From contig JAWQEG010000411.1 in the NCBI GenBank assembly GCA_033782935.1, positions 2,477,501 to 2,541,500 on the forward strand: a stretch of 64,000 nucleotides of DNA, in the 5' to 3' direction. The notes below the pieces were generated by a model. It made no database searches. It was not told the origin of the DNA and saw nothing but the letters and a program-made list of their open reading frames with translations. A program made the position numbers and the translations under genes. Positions 38,467 to 50,730 of the stretch are shown here, piece after piece. This DNA is from Petrolisthes cinctipes. Taxonomy: Eukaryota; Arthropoda; Malacostraca; Decapoda; Porcellanidae. The stretch's first letter is position 1. Every line of letters starts with the position of its first letter.

Positions 38467-41400
38467 TACATGCCTACTCCTTGTTAGCATATTTCAATAT
38501 ACAGACCCAAAACATGCTCAAAATCGATATTTTAGGTGCAAAATGTCGATATGTTCATGCATCTTCAGTTCCCCGTTTATATCTCAAATTCAGGCTCAAA
38601 ACACCCGAAAATTCGATATTTTTGGGTCCCACAAGCGATCTGTACTTGCCTACTCATCGCTAGAATATTTTCAAAATATAGGCGCAAAACATACTCAAAA
38701 TCGATATTTTAGGTGCCCAAAGTCAATATGTGCATGAATCTTCTGTACCCGTTTATATCTCAAATTCAAGCTCAAAACACCCGAAAATTCGATATTTTTG
38801 GGTCCCAGAAGCGATATGTACATGCTTACTCCTTGCTAGCATATTTCAATATACAGACTCAAAACATGCTCACAATCGATATTTTAGGTGCAAAATGTCG
38901 ATATGTGCATGCATCTTCAGTACCTGTTTATATCTCAAATTCAGGCTCAAAACACCCGAAAATTCGATTATTTTGAGTCCAAGAAGCGATCTGTACATGC
39001 CTACTCCGTATTAGAGTATTTTAAAAATACAGGCCCAAAACATGCTGAAAATCGATATTTTAGGTGCCCAAAAGTCAATATGTGTATGCATTTCTGTACC
39101 CTATTATATCCCAAATTCAGGCTCAAAACACCCGAAAATTCAATATTTTTGGGTCCCAGAAGCGATCTGTACATGCCTACTCCTTGCTAGAATGTTTTCA
39201 AGATACAGACCCAAAACATGCTTAAAATCGATATTTTAGGTGCAAAAAGTCGATATGTGCATGCATCATCAGTACCAGTTTATATCTCAAATTCAGGCTA
39301 AAAACACCCGAAAATTCAATATTTTTGGGTCCCAGAAGCGATCTGTACATGCCTACTCAGTGCTAGAATGTTTTCAAAATATAGGCTCAAAACATGCTAA
39401 AAATCGATTTTTTAGGTGCCCAAAGTCGATATGTGCATGTATCTTTTGTACCCGTTTATATCTTAAATTCAGGCTCAAAACACCCGAAAATTCGATATTT
39501 TTGGGTCCTAGAAGCGATCTGTACATGCCTACTCCGTGTTAGAGTATTTTCAAAATATAGGCCCAAAACAGGATAAAAATCTATAATTTTGGTGCCCACA
39601 GTCAATATGTGTATGCATCTTCAGGGCCTGTTTATATCCCAAATTCAGGCTCAAAACACCTGAAAATTAAATATTTTTGTGTCTAAGAAGTGATCTTTAC
39701 ATGCCTAGTCCGTGTTAGAGTATTTTCTAAATATAGGCCCAAAACATGATGAAAATCGATATTTTAGTTACATCTTATGTACCCGTTTATATCTCAAATT
39801 AAGGCTTAAAACACCTGAAAATTCGATATTTTTGGGTCCCAGAAGCGACCTGTACATGCCTACTCAGTGCTAGAATATTTAAAAATATTGGCTCAAAACA
39901 TGCTCAAAATCGATATTTTAGGTGTCCAAAGTCAATATGTGTATGCATCTTTAGTACCCGTTTATATCTCAAATTCAGGCTCAAAACACCCGAAAATTCA
40001 ATATTTTTTGGTCCCACAAGCGATCAATACATGCCTACTCAGTGCTTGAATGTTTTCAAAATAAAGGCTCAAAACATGCTAAATATCGATATTTTAGGTG
40101 TCCAAAGTCGATATGTGCATGCATCTTCTGTACCCGTTTATATCTCAAATTCATGCTCAAAACACCCAAAAATTCAATATTTTTGGGTCCCAGAAGCGAT
40201 CTGTACATGCCTACTTCTTGCTAGCATATTTCAATATACAGACCCAATACATGCTCAAAATCGATATTTTAGGTGCAAAATGTCGATATGTGCATTTATC
40301 TTCAGTACCCGTTTATATCTCAAATTCAGGCTCAAAACACCCGAAAATTCGATATTTTTAAGTCCCAGAAGCGATCTGTACATGCCTACTCCGTGTTAGA
40401 GTATTTAAAAAATACAGGCCCAAAACATGCTGAAAATCGATATTTTAGGTGCCCAAAGTCAATATGTGTATGCATCTTATGTACCCGTTTATATCTCAAA
40501 TTCAGGCTCAAAACACCCGAAAATTCTATATTTTTGGGTCCCATAAGCGATCTCTACATGCCTACTCAGTGCTAGAATATTTTCAAAATATAGGCCCAAA
40601 ACATGCACAAAATCAATATTTTAGGTGCCCAAAGTCGATATGTGCATGAATCTTCTCTACACGTTTATATCTCAAATTCAAGCTCAAAACACCCGAAAAT
40701 TCGATATTTTTGGGTCCCAGAAGCGATCTGTACATGCCTACTCCTTGCTAGAATGTTTTCAAGATACAGACCCAAAACATGCTCAAAATCGTTATTTTAG
40801 GTGCAAAAATGCATCTTCAGTACCCGTTTATATATCAAATTCAGGCTCAAAACACACGAAAATTCGATATTTTTGGGTCCCAGAAGCGATATGTACATGC
40901 CTACTCCTTGCTAGCATATTTCAATATACAGACCCAAACCATGCTCAAAATCGATATTTTAAGTGCAAAATGTCGATATGTGCTTTCATCTTCAGTACCC
41001 GTTTATATCTCAAATTCAGGCTAAAAACACCCAAAAATTCTATATTTTTGAGTCCCAGAAGCGATCTGTACATGCCTACTCAGTGCTAGAATGTTTTCAA
41101 AATATAGGCTCAAAACATGCTAAAAATCGATTTTTTAGGTGCCCAAAGTCGATATGTGCATGTATCTTTTGTACCCGTTTATATCTTAAATTCAGGCTCA
41201 AAACACCCGAAAATTCGATATTTTTGGGTCCTAGAAGCGATCTGTACATGCCTACTCCGTGTTAGAGTATTTTCAAAATATAGGCCCAAAACAGGATAAA
41301 AATCTATAATTTTGGTGCCCACAGTCAATATGTGTATGCATCTTCAGGGCCTGTTTATATCCCAAATTCAGGCTCAAAACACCTGAAAATTAAATATTTT

Positions 41401-42917
41401 TGTGTCTAAGAAGTGATCTTTACATGCCTAGTCCGTGTTAGAGTATTTTCTAAATATAGGCCCAAAACATGATGAAAATCGATATTTTAGTTACATCTTA
41501 TGTACCCGTTTATATCTCAAATTAAGGCTTAAAACACCTGAAAATTCGATATTTTTGGGTCCCAGAAGCGACCTGTACATGCCTACTCAGTGCTAGAATA
41601 TTTAAAAATATTGGCTCAAAACATGCTCAAAATCGATATTTTAGGTGTCCAAAGTCAATATGTGTATGCATCTTTAGTACCCGTTTATATCTCAAATTCA
41701 GGCTCAAAACACCCGAAAATTCAATATTTTTTGGTCCCACAAGCGATCAATACATGCCTACTCAGTGCTTGAATGTTTTCAAAATAAAGGCTCAAAACAT
41801 GCTAAATATCGATATTTTAGGTGTCCAAAGTCGATATGTGCATGCATCTTCTGTACCCGTTTATATCTCAAATTCATGCTCAAAACACCCAAAAATTCAA
41901 TATTTTTGGGTCCCAGAAGCGATCTGTACATGCCTACTTCTTGCTAGCATATTTCAATATACAGACCCAATACATGCTCAAAATCGATATTTTAGGTGCA
42001 AAATGTCGATATGTGCATTTATCTTCAGTACCCGTTTATATCTCAAATTCAGGCTCAAAACACCCGAAAATTCGATATTTTTAAGTCCCAGAAGCGATCT
42101 GTACATGCCTACTCCGTGTTAGAGTATTTAAAAAATACAGGCCCAAAACATGCTGAAAATCGATATTTTAGGTGCCCAAAGTCAATATGTGTATGCATCT
42201 TATGTACCCGTTTATATCTCAAATTCAGGCTCAAAACACCCGAAAATTCTATATTTTTGGGTCCCATAAGCGATCTCTACATGCCTACTCAGTGCTAGAA
42301 TATTTTCAAAATATAGGCCCAAAACATGCACAAAATCAATATTTTAGGTGCCCAAAGTCGATATGTGCATGAATCTTCTCTACACGTTTATATCTCAAAT
42401 TCAAGCTCAAAACACCCGAAAATTCGATATTTTTGGGTCCCAGAAGCGATCTGTACATGCCTACTCCTTGCTAGAATGTTTTCAAGATACAGACCCAAAA
42501 CATGCTCAAAATCGTTATTTTAGGTGCAAAAATGCATCTTCAGTACCCGTTTATATATCAAATTCAGGCTCAAAACACACGAAAATTCGATATTTTTGGG
42601 TCCCAGAAGCGATATGTACATGCCTACTCCTTGCTAGCATATTTCAATATACAGACCCAAACCATGCTCAAAATCAATATTTTAGGTGCAAAATGTCGAT
42701 ATGTGCATGCATCTTCAGTACCCGTTTATATCCCAAATTCAGGCTCAAAAAACCCGAAAATTCGATATTTTTGGGTCCCAGAAGCGATCTGTACCTGCCT
42801 ACTCCGTGTTAGAATATTTTCAAAATATAGGCCCAAAACATGATGAAAATCGATATTTTAGGTGTCCAAAGTCGATATGTGCATGCATCTTATGTACCCG
42901 TTTATATCTCAAATTAA
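38467..42917 (+). repeat. 176-bp satellite, block F
   Basis: About 25 monomers. Two near-identical tandem units of 1723 bp start at about 39394 and 41117 (also 39867/41590 and 40031/41754). Each includes a monomer with a ~37-bp deletion (gatattttagttacatcttatg near 39763 and 41486), which explains why 1723 is not a multiple of 176. Confidence 0.96.
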
Positions 42918-43619
42918 GGGGACACCACACTACCTTACGTCATAAAAAACGAGAAGCAGAAACTAAAAAAAATTTCGCATTAAAATAATCACCAAAAATC
43001 AATAGTTACCCCTATATACAGCCACTTCTCTATGCTCTATAGTCTAGGCCATGCCGAAGAGAATGGAAGTATAGAGCACTAACTGAAGCATTTCCTAGTG
43101 ATTTTAGTTTCAAAGTGATTTTTTTGTTTTTTTTTTTCAAATTTCTCCACTAAAAAAGCAAACAACACAAAGGGTATTGACGTTTTGTCAATGAATATGA
43201 TTTACACGTGTTATACGTATATATGAGCACAGATTACAGTTTGGATTTCGATCTAAAAGGATTATTTTTGTTTTGGCGAATTTTTTCCCAAACGTTTCTG
43301 GCGAAAAAAAATTTCAACAATTTCAGGCGAGGAGTTTTCCCATTTATAGCAGTGATAATGGAATTTTCGCTCTGGAGCAGTGTTGCTAAATATCAGAGGA
43401 TAGTCCACATAAATCTTATGCAATTCTGACACATAGTTTTTTTTTTTTTAATTTTTTACAAAATAATTTTAAAAGTTTTGGGAAAAATATTATTTGTTGC
43501 TCGATTGTAATGAAAATTGGTCAGTATATGTAAAACCAAACGAGGATTACGATCGCAAAAAGCTTTTGCTTCTAAAATTAACAGGAGCGCAGATAGGGTG
43601 TTGGAGTGTGGTGTCCTCC
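42918..43619. mobile_element. 702-bp MITE, PIF/Harbinger-like, TAA duplication
   Basis: Left end GGGGACACCACACTACC. The right end read on the other strand is GGAGGACACCACACTCC. TAA flanks both sides (42915-42917 and 43620-43622) and the satellite continues in phase. A 3-bp TWA duplication with GG-starting TIRs is the Harbinger pattern. The internal plus-strand frame 43208-43429 (73 residues) has no motif and is not called. Confidence 0.72.
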
Positions 43620-44690
43620 TAAGGCACAAAACACCCGAAAATTTGATATTTTTGGGTCCCAAAGGCGATCTGTACATGCCTACTCAGTGCTAGAATATTT
43701 TCAAAATATTGGCTCAAAACATGCTCAAAATCGATATTTCATGTGTCCAAAGTCGATATGTGCATGCATCTTTTGTACCCGTTTATATCTCAAATTCACG
43801 CTCAAAACACCTGAAAATTCGATATTTTTGGGTCCCAGAAGCGATCTGTACATGCTAACTCCTTGCTAAAAAAAATTTCAAAATATAGGCCAAAAACATG
43901 CTCAAAATCGATATTTTAGGTGTCCAAAGTCAATATGTGTATGCAACTTTAGTACCCGTTTATATCTCAAATTCAGGCTCAAAACACCCGAAAATTCAAT
44001 ATTTTTTGGTCCCACCAGCGATCTGTACATGCCTACTTAGTGCTCGAATGTTTTCAAAATATAGGCTCAAAACATGCTAAATATCGATATTTTAGGTGTC
44101 CAAAGTCGATATGTGCATGCATCTTCTGTACTCGTTTATATCTCAAATTAAGGCTCAAGACACCCAAAAATTCAATATTTTTGGGTCTCAGAAGTGATCT
44201 GTACATGCCTACTCCTTGCTAGCATATTTTAATTTACAGACCCAAAACATGCTTAAAATCGATATTTTAAGTGCAAAATGTCGATATGTGCTTTCATCTT
44301 CAGTACCCGTTTATATCTCAAATTCAGGCTAAAAACACCCAAAAATTCTATATTTTTGAGTCCCAGAAGCGATCTGTACATGCCTACTCCGTGTTAGAGT
44401 ATTTTAAAAATACAGGCCCAAAACATGCTCAAAATCGATATTTTAGGTGTCCAAGGTCAATATGTGTATGCAACTTTAGTACCCGTTTATATCTCAAATT
44501 CACGCTCAAAACACCCGAAAATTCAATTTTTTTGGGTCCCAGAAGCGATCTGTACATGCCTACTCAGTGTTAGAATATTTTCAAAATATAGGCCCAAAAC
44601 ATAATGAAATCGATATTTTAGGTGCCCAAAGTCAATATGTGTATGCATCTTCTGTACCCGTTTATATCTCAAATTCAGACTCAAAACACC
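43620..44690 (+). repeat. 176-bp satellite, block G
   Basis: About six monomers. The last stops within a monomer at ..ctcaaaacaccc, where Penelope-like sequence begins; the shared CCC is a junction microhomology. Satellite does not return within the window. Confidence 0.96.
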
Positions 44691-46196
44691 CAGTTCAACC
44701 GTACTGTGAAAGAACTACTCAATAATGTGCCCAACATCGATGCCAAATGGTTCATGCAAGTCAACCCTAAACTTCCACACATATATGGTCTACCCAAAAC
44801 ACATAAGAATGGTATTCCTCTTCGCCCCATTGTTTTGTAATGTGGATCATTTAGCTACAAATTATCAAAATTCTTAGCCAATAAATTATCACCATTAGTG
44901 GGATGCATCTCAAGTTCACACATTAAAAATTCCTCACATTTTATTGATAAAATTAAGTCTCTAAACCTAACTAATGGAAAAATGGTAAGTTTTGATGTAG
45001 ATTCACTCTTCACTAAAGTGCCATTTAACGATGTATTAGAATTTCTAAGTAAGAAAATGCCAGACTATGATTTAGATTTGGGTATGCCAATATCTTCCTT
45101 CCTTGAATTAATTAAACTTTGTGTTTCATCCAATGCTTTTTCTTTTAATGATAAATTCTTCATTCAGCGTTTTGGCAATGCTATGGGGTCGCCGTTATCC
45201 CCCATCCTTAGTAATTTGTATATGGAATTTTTTGAAACTGAGTTATTATCCAACATTGCACCCCCAAATCTAATATGGCATAGGTATGTAGATGACATTT
45301 TCTCCTTTTGGCCCAGCAGTCTCAATAATTTTGAAGATTTCTTTTGCAAATTAAATGACTTGGTTCCATCTATCAATTTCAAAATGGAATGGGAAATTGG
45401 TGGGTCCCTACTCTTCCTTGATGTTTTGGTTACTAAAATTAATTACTTCCCTACTTTCACTGTCTATAGGAAACCCACTCATTGTGATATGTACATTCAT
45501 TTTTTCTCTTATCATAATGATTCGATCAAAATGTCTGTCATATCTACCTTGTTTCTCAGAGCATTAAGAATTTGTAGCCCCCAAAATTTAGAGGTAGAAA
45601 ACAACAAAATTTGGATTATATTCCGTAACTTGAAATATCCTGATTGGTTTATCAGAAAAGCTTATTTTAAGGCTAGGAAAACCTATGTTCCTAAATGTCA
45701 GTCCGAAAAGAAACCTTATTTATGTCTTCCTTATGTAAAAAGTCTGGAAAAAATTCAGTCAGTTAGCAGAGAACTTGATGTAAACATAGCCTTCAAATAT
45801 CCTTCTAGTATCAAAACTACTCTTGTAAGAAATAATGCCACTGTTCAGCCCCAAGCAGGAGTATACAAAATTCCTTGCAAAGACTGTGACTTAGTTTATA
45901 TAGGTGAAACTGGGAGATCTTTAGATGTTAAAATGAAAGAACATAAACGAGATATGACGAATTGTAACACAAATAATGCTAACTTTGTCCATGCATATGA
46001 CAACAACCACTGTATTGATTGGAATTCTGGTAAAATGATAATTAAGTGCAACAATTTCAAGAAACGTAGAATATTAGAATCAGTATGTATACAGCACTAT
46101 AAAAACTTTAACTTAAATGAAGGTATGTTTAAACTAGATCCATTAATGAGAGCACTAGTGGTCAAATCCCTCCCAGATGTGGGGTCGGGTCCATGA
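44691..46196 (+). pseudogene. Penelope RT / GIY-YIG endonuclease, truncated with one stop
   Basis: RT plus endonuclease polyprotein used for target-primed retrotransposition. The first part has HIYGLPKTHKNG and then a TAA at 44838-44840 where the downstream copy has a Tyr codon. After it, the open frame 44898-46196 (432 codons) has RT motif A (SFDVDSLFTKVP), motif B (GNAMGSPLSPILSNLYME), the active-site box (HRYVDDIFSFW) and a GIY-YIG domain near residues 300-340 (GVYKIPCKDCDLVYIGETGR). N-terminal RT motifs are missing through 5' truncation. The protein is therefore not functional as it stands, although RT motifs A-C and the endonuclease core look intact. Confidence 0.88.
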
Positions 46197-46442
46197 GGAA
46201 TGGCAAGGTTAGGTCGGTTGGGTGAGGTGAGGTGGGGTGTGGTCTGTCTGTCATCAGAACACACCTTGTCCCTCCCTCCCCTTGTCAGCTACTTATTTTC
46301 CTTTCATGTTTCATTCAACTCTGTACTGCTGAAGAGGGAGGTAGTTGCCTCCGAAACGTCCATATTAAATACTTTTTGTCTATAAAAAATGGGTTTTTCT
46401 TAGCATGCTGCTCCTCACGTCATTGAGAATTACCACTCCATA
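46197..46442 (+). other. Penelope 3' region / pseudo-LTR between tandem copies
   Basis: Non-coding stretch between the stop of the upstream copy and the ATG of the downstream copy. G/T-rich at first, then pyrimidine-rich. It holds the hammerhead-like motif at 46329-46360. Confidence 0.65.
46329..46360 (+). ncRNA. Hammerhead-ribozyme-like core
   Basis: CTGAAGA (fits CUGANGA) at 46329-46335, then a 5-bp hairpin GGAGG-tagttg-CCTCC, then GAAA at 46353-46356. This matches the conserved core and stem II. Hammerheads are known in Penelope pseudo-LTRs. I could not find clear stems I and III, so this is a candidate only. Confidence 0.4.
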
Positions 46443-47534
46443 ATGGATCCCACGATCAGACACCACCTCTTCTCCTTCTTCCTGCTGACTTTCCCGTTCC
46501 TGACCTCCTGCTTCCGACGTTACGAGAAGTGTTTAACGGCAGTCAAGAAAAAGAAGCTTCAACTGAAATTCCTCCATGAACAAGTCATCCCTAAGTCTTT
46601 CTTGCCGTTCTTTCGATGGAGGACTACAACGTTTCCTGATGTTGCCCGTGCCACTCTACTTGAGCGTATTGCCTGCATAAAACAAGAAGTTGATGCGTCG
46701 TATTGGCTTCTTCGACGTAACCTACGACTTCTCAAAGGACACCTTCATGATGATTTGTTGGAATCCGTACTTCAGACAGCCAGTAACAAGTGTAACCATG
46801 AAGTGAACAAGACCAGGATTAAACACAACAGAGTCATCAGCGAATTGTGCAGTGCCAGTGAGTGGAGCAACTGTGGTGTTATGGGCTCAGTGGTAAATTT
46901 GTCGTCCTATGTGCTATCGGAAATTGAAAATCAAGTGTTGCAACTGGGTTTTTCTTTTGCTCTAATACCTGGTAGAGATATTGCCCTAGATTTTGTTGCG
47001 TCTGTATTTAATGGAAGGCATAATTTCCCGTGCCTTAATGGTTTTATAATCAATGGCTTTTTGGATCATTTTAACTCCTATGATTCCATTTCTAGGCGGT
47101 TTCGTTTGGCCTTGGAGAATTTAAGAAAAAACAACTCCATTTTCATAACTAAAACTGACAAGAGCAACTCAGTTGTGATACTTGATAAAGTTAACTACGA
47201 AGAAAAGATGTTAAATCTATTAAATGACGTCACCAGTTATGAAAAGTTGAGATCTTCTCCCTTAAAGCGTCTGTCCACCCAGTTCAACCGTACTGTGAAA
47301 GAACTACTCAATAATGTGCCCAACATCGATGCCAAATGGTTCATGCAAGTCAACCCTAAACTTCCACACATATATGGTCTACCCAAAACACATAAGAATG
47401 GTGTTCCTCTTCGCCCCATTGTTTCGTACTGTGGATCATTTAGCTACAAATTATCAAAATTCTTAGCCAATAAATTATCACCATTAGTGGGGTGCATCTC
47501 AAGTTCACAAATTAAAAATTCCTCACATTTTATT
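46443..47534 (+). CDS. Penelope-like RT, downstream copy, N-terminal part
   Basis: Starts at ATG 46443 and is open to the LTR at 47535 (364 Penelope codons; the frame then runs a few codons into the LTR). The N-terminal ~180 residues are the Lys/Arg-rich region before RT. RT motifs follow: IFITKTDKSNSVVILDK near residue 235-250, and HIYGLPKTHKNGVPLRPIVS near 318-337. This copy has Ser-Tyr-Cys where the upstream copy has the stop. The RT catalytic part and GIY-YIG domain are cut off by the LTR element and should lie beyond its right LTR, outside the window. Confidence 0.85.
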
Positions 47535-48112
47535 TGTTCTGGGGCAAGAAAGACCTTACTTACTCCAGACACGTGATGATTGATGGTGAGTGATGATGTG
47601 TAGCTGGCAACTGGTTCGTTGTCTTAGTCTTTGTCTTTGGCGTCTCTTCGGAGTTTGATTTTAATTATAAGGTTTTCTATATTTCTATGGTGTAGGAGAG
47701 GTAACAAGCTTCTGTAGTTTACACAATTTATTGATAACCCGAGTGAGTACAGTTTCACAATATGTTGAGGTTAGGTTAAACTTGAGCTAACTTTATAGAG
47801 AGAGATTATATGCTAAGGTAACCTTGTTGAGTGTATGGTTATCAATAGCTAACTGAGGCTGAAGGAGCGGGAACAAGGCGTCGCTTGGTAGGTCACATGA
47901 CCTATGTCGTCACTATATGCTAACGTGTTAATGGTTCCCACAGTGAGCTAGGGTTTGTATCCAAGCCTACGCTAGCAGTTTCACGGCATCATGCGATGTG
48001 TGACTCACTCTTGTAAGTGAGTATAAGTGATTATAAGTAGCCTCTTAAATGTAGGTTTAACCGGAAAAATACTCGGCCACTACCATCCTTCGCCCTCGAA
48101 GGAATATTACAC
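47535..48112 (-). repeat. 3' LTR of the outer element (left copy)
   Basis: Matches 63606-64000 from its first base. The inner end is not resolved because the other LTR leaves the window; a ..ATTACA end near 48112 is my best guess and a later end up to about 48250 is possible. Confidence 0.7.
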
Positions 48113-48265
48113 ATATACATAATATATATATTCTTATTTTAACACATGCAATCTGTAGATAGTTTTATTTTATTTTATGTCTACAGATAATAATGATTAT
48201 AACATGTACAATATATATTATGGTAAAATACATCCTAAATAAATGTGTAGGAGTGTGTAACTAAC
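48113..48265. other. AT-rich gap between LTR and env
   Basis: TA-rich stretch with no gene. It should contain the polypurine tract of the minus-strand element; no convincing one is seen. Confidence 0.4.
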
Positions 48266-48774
48266 CTATACATTTGTATCCTTATTACCTTCTGACACTT
48301 GTCTCTGTCGTTCGCGAACCGATAATTGTCGGTACCGAGCGTTCACCTTCCGTATACACCAGCTAAACACAATAGTACAAACAATCAACGTTAGTGCAGG
48401 TATGATGTGTAGAGGGAATACAACTTCTCTTGAGAGATGTACAGGTAACAATTCATCCAATGTTGAGGTAAACTCTGAGTCATTTAAATACTGAAGGAAC
48501 TTGATTTTGTCTGAAACAATAGTGATTTTATCTAAAGAGATGTTTGCTACAAGGTTAAGTGATTGTAACTCTGTAGAAAGTGTAGACACAAATCCTTTAT
48601 GGTGATGAGTAGGTAAGTTAAGGAAATTTTCATTCCTAGTCTCACAATGGTCAGGTGCCATATAATAACCATCCACCCAAATGTGTTGGACTTTACCATT
48701 GCAAATTAATGTCATGCTTGTTCTCTTTTGGAAATAGTAGTAGTGGTTAGTACCGAAGTGCTCATGGTAGGAAG
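48266..48774 (-). pseudogene. Outer element env, C-terminal fragment
   Basis: The last part of the envelope glycoprotein gene. It is cut from the N-terminal part by the nested element. The sequence has a Cys pair upstream, a heptad-like stretch, and one strong membrane segment near its end (LHIIPALTLIVCTIVFSWC) followed by a short basic cytoplasmic tail. The first ATG in the fragment is at 48715, but the frame is open up to the insertion point at 48774. The duplicated GGAAG (48770-48774) is the target duplication. Removing the nested element and one duplication brings the two env parts into the same frame. Confidence 0.82.
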
Positions 48775-49961
48775 TGTGACGGTGATGTGAGAATGATAGA
48801 TAATGTAATTTATAATATGAGAATTACAACTTACCTTGCCCGGTTAATTTATGATCTTCGTTGGTTGGCTGCAGCGAAGAAAGTACTCAGGGTTAACTCC
48901 CCGTTTTAGGCCTCAATCATCACGCACATAATAAATTTTTATGTTAAGGGTTCTTCCCGATATATATATATTTATATAGATAACAAATCTACTGGTGCAT
49001 TTAAACAACCAATTGCAAATTTTCTATATTTATTCAACTCCAGTATGCCAACATGAATAAATTAATTTCACACACACACACACACACACAACTCACGCTC
49101 ACGCAACGCTAACTAGCTACTCGCTCTCGTTACCTCTCGTTCTCGCGACGATAGTCTAGCTTACGTTAACACTGTAGTAATTCTATCAATTGTTACGCGA
49201 GTTGGAATATTTTCTAATGTCTCACACTTTAGAGTCTCACAACACACTCGTTATTTTCTTCAAAGATCCAACTTCCCCCTCACCTAATTCAGTGACTGAA
49301 CCAGCGTCAATGCAACTAGTCAGTATACAACTGTAAAGCCTTGTGAAATCGTGTAATATACAACGAATTCGGCGTCTACGTTGATCCTTCCCCACTCAAC
49401 ACGTGGAGGATTGATCTAGGTAAGGGAAGCTGACGAGTGTGTCCTTCCTTCAAGTGTGTCTTGTTCCAACTGACCTATATTTCCAAAATTGACTGGAGGC
49501 TGGAAGTTCAAAATTTTTCTGACTCCTCCCCCTTATCTGTGTTCGGTTCTCCTAATTGGCTACGATTTACATTGTACCCTCTCATTCCTTAGTTATACCT
49601 GCAATTGCAATTTACCTATGGCGTGCTAATAATTCCCAATGATTTCCCTCCACTTCACGATCATTTGCAATACCATAAGTTACCCTGGTAGCATAAATGA
49701 TTAATACAAGTTGTAATTAACCTGCGAACACCTATAGGACTGGATGTGGCAATTCAGTTGAAACCCAGCCTTCCTTACCCTTTTCTAATTTTGGCTACTA
49801 ATCCACTACCTGTGGATTAACTAGGCTGCACCCACAACAACCCACTCCTGTCTCCTTTGTCCCATGGAATATTCCCCTACTCTAGAACATTCTCCAGTAT
49901 GGAAATTTCCAACTCTCTGTAATTCAAATTACGTCACGAGTATTATGTCTGACTCGTGACA
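48775..49961 (-). repeat. Nested element 3' LTR
   Basis: 1187 bp. By eye it differs from the other LTR by one substitution (TATATATATA versus TATATGTATT near 48966 / 55462) and a 2-bp difference in a (CA)n run near 49068. On the minus strand it starts TGTCACGAGTC and ends ACCGTCACA. Confidence 0.95.
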
Positions 49962-50730
49962 TTCGCCCACACAAAGAGACATTGCTCTATGCAATGTTTA
50001 ATAGATTCGTGAAGTGGTAACAACGCCTTTGCATGTATAACTATTACAATAACAATTCATCCACACTTCACTTATTCTTGTATGTGTCAATTACTATCAC
50101 CAGTTACGTATTCATTTTTGCCAATGAGTGGAAAACTCCCAACAGTTACTTTAGCTTTTCAATCTTAGGAAGAAACTCCGAGACAAGAATGAATGTACCT
50201 GGTAATTTCTGCTCAGTACAATTTGTACACATTTAAGCAATATATAAGTGTGGTGTATGTAATGCATTGTGTATTTGTTACATAATATGTAGGAAATGCA
50301 ACAATATCTCTGGAAGGCAATACATATATTAGTGAATTATCCGAGCCTTGGATCAGAGTAAACCGCTAGAATCTGTGTCTTGGATAAGGTTACACAAAAT
50401 AATGCAATAATATTCTGGAAGGCAATATATTGTTAGTAAATTATCCGAGCCTTGGATCAGAGTAAACCGCTAGAATCCGTGTCTTGGATAAGGTTACACA
50501 AATATGCAATAATATAACATCGGAATTTTTTTCCAACTCTAGGAATCCCCTTGATCTGAGTCGCATAAGACTCGTGCTCGTTGCGCTCGGAGAGGTAACC
50601 ATTACGAGCAATTCGACCCGGAGGATACTTCTGCCGGTCGATCTTCGCATGAATATTTACTCGGTTAACACTAATTAACGAGCAATTTGACCCGGAGGAT
50701 AATTCTGCCGGTCGATCTTCGCATGAATAT
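49962..50730. repeat. Nested element 3' untranslated region with two tandem repeats
   Basis: No gene supported. A ~104-bp unit (TTATCCGAGCCTTGGATCAG) is present twice, near 50338 and 50442. A 74-bp unit (ACGAGCAATTCGACCCGGAG) is present twice, at 50604 and 50678. The sequence next to the LTR (TGTGTGGGCGAA on the minus strand) could be a weak polypurine tract. Confidence 0.75.

Larger units (their letters stand above)
44691..46442 (+). mobile_element. Penelope-like element, upstream copy, 5'-truncated
   Basis: Begins inside the RT domain at the base equivalent to about 47281 of the downstream copy, runs through RT and GIY-YIG, and ends in a ~245-bp 3' region abutting the start of a second copy. 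Partial-plus-full head-to-tail tandems, where the upstream piece acts as a pseudo-LTR, are the usual Penelope arrangement. Confidence 0.88.

Noticed and set aside
43208..43429. 73-residue open frame inside the Harbinger-like MITE
   Set aside because: No transposase or Myb-like motif; the length is easily reached by chance.
1..44690. CRISPR array, because of regular repeats
   Set aside because: The repeat is a 176-bp head-to-tail satellite with no unique spacers, in eukaryotic DNA.
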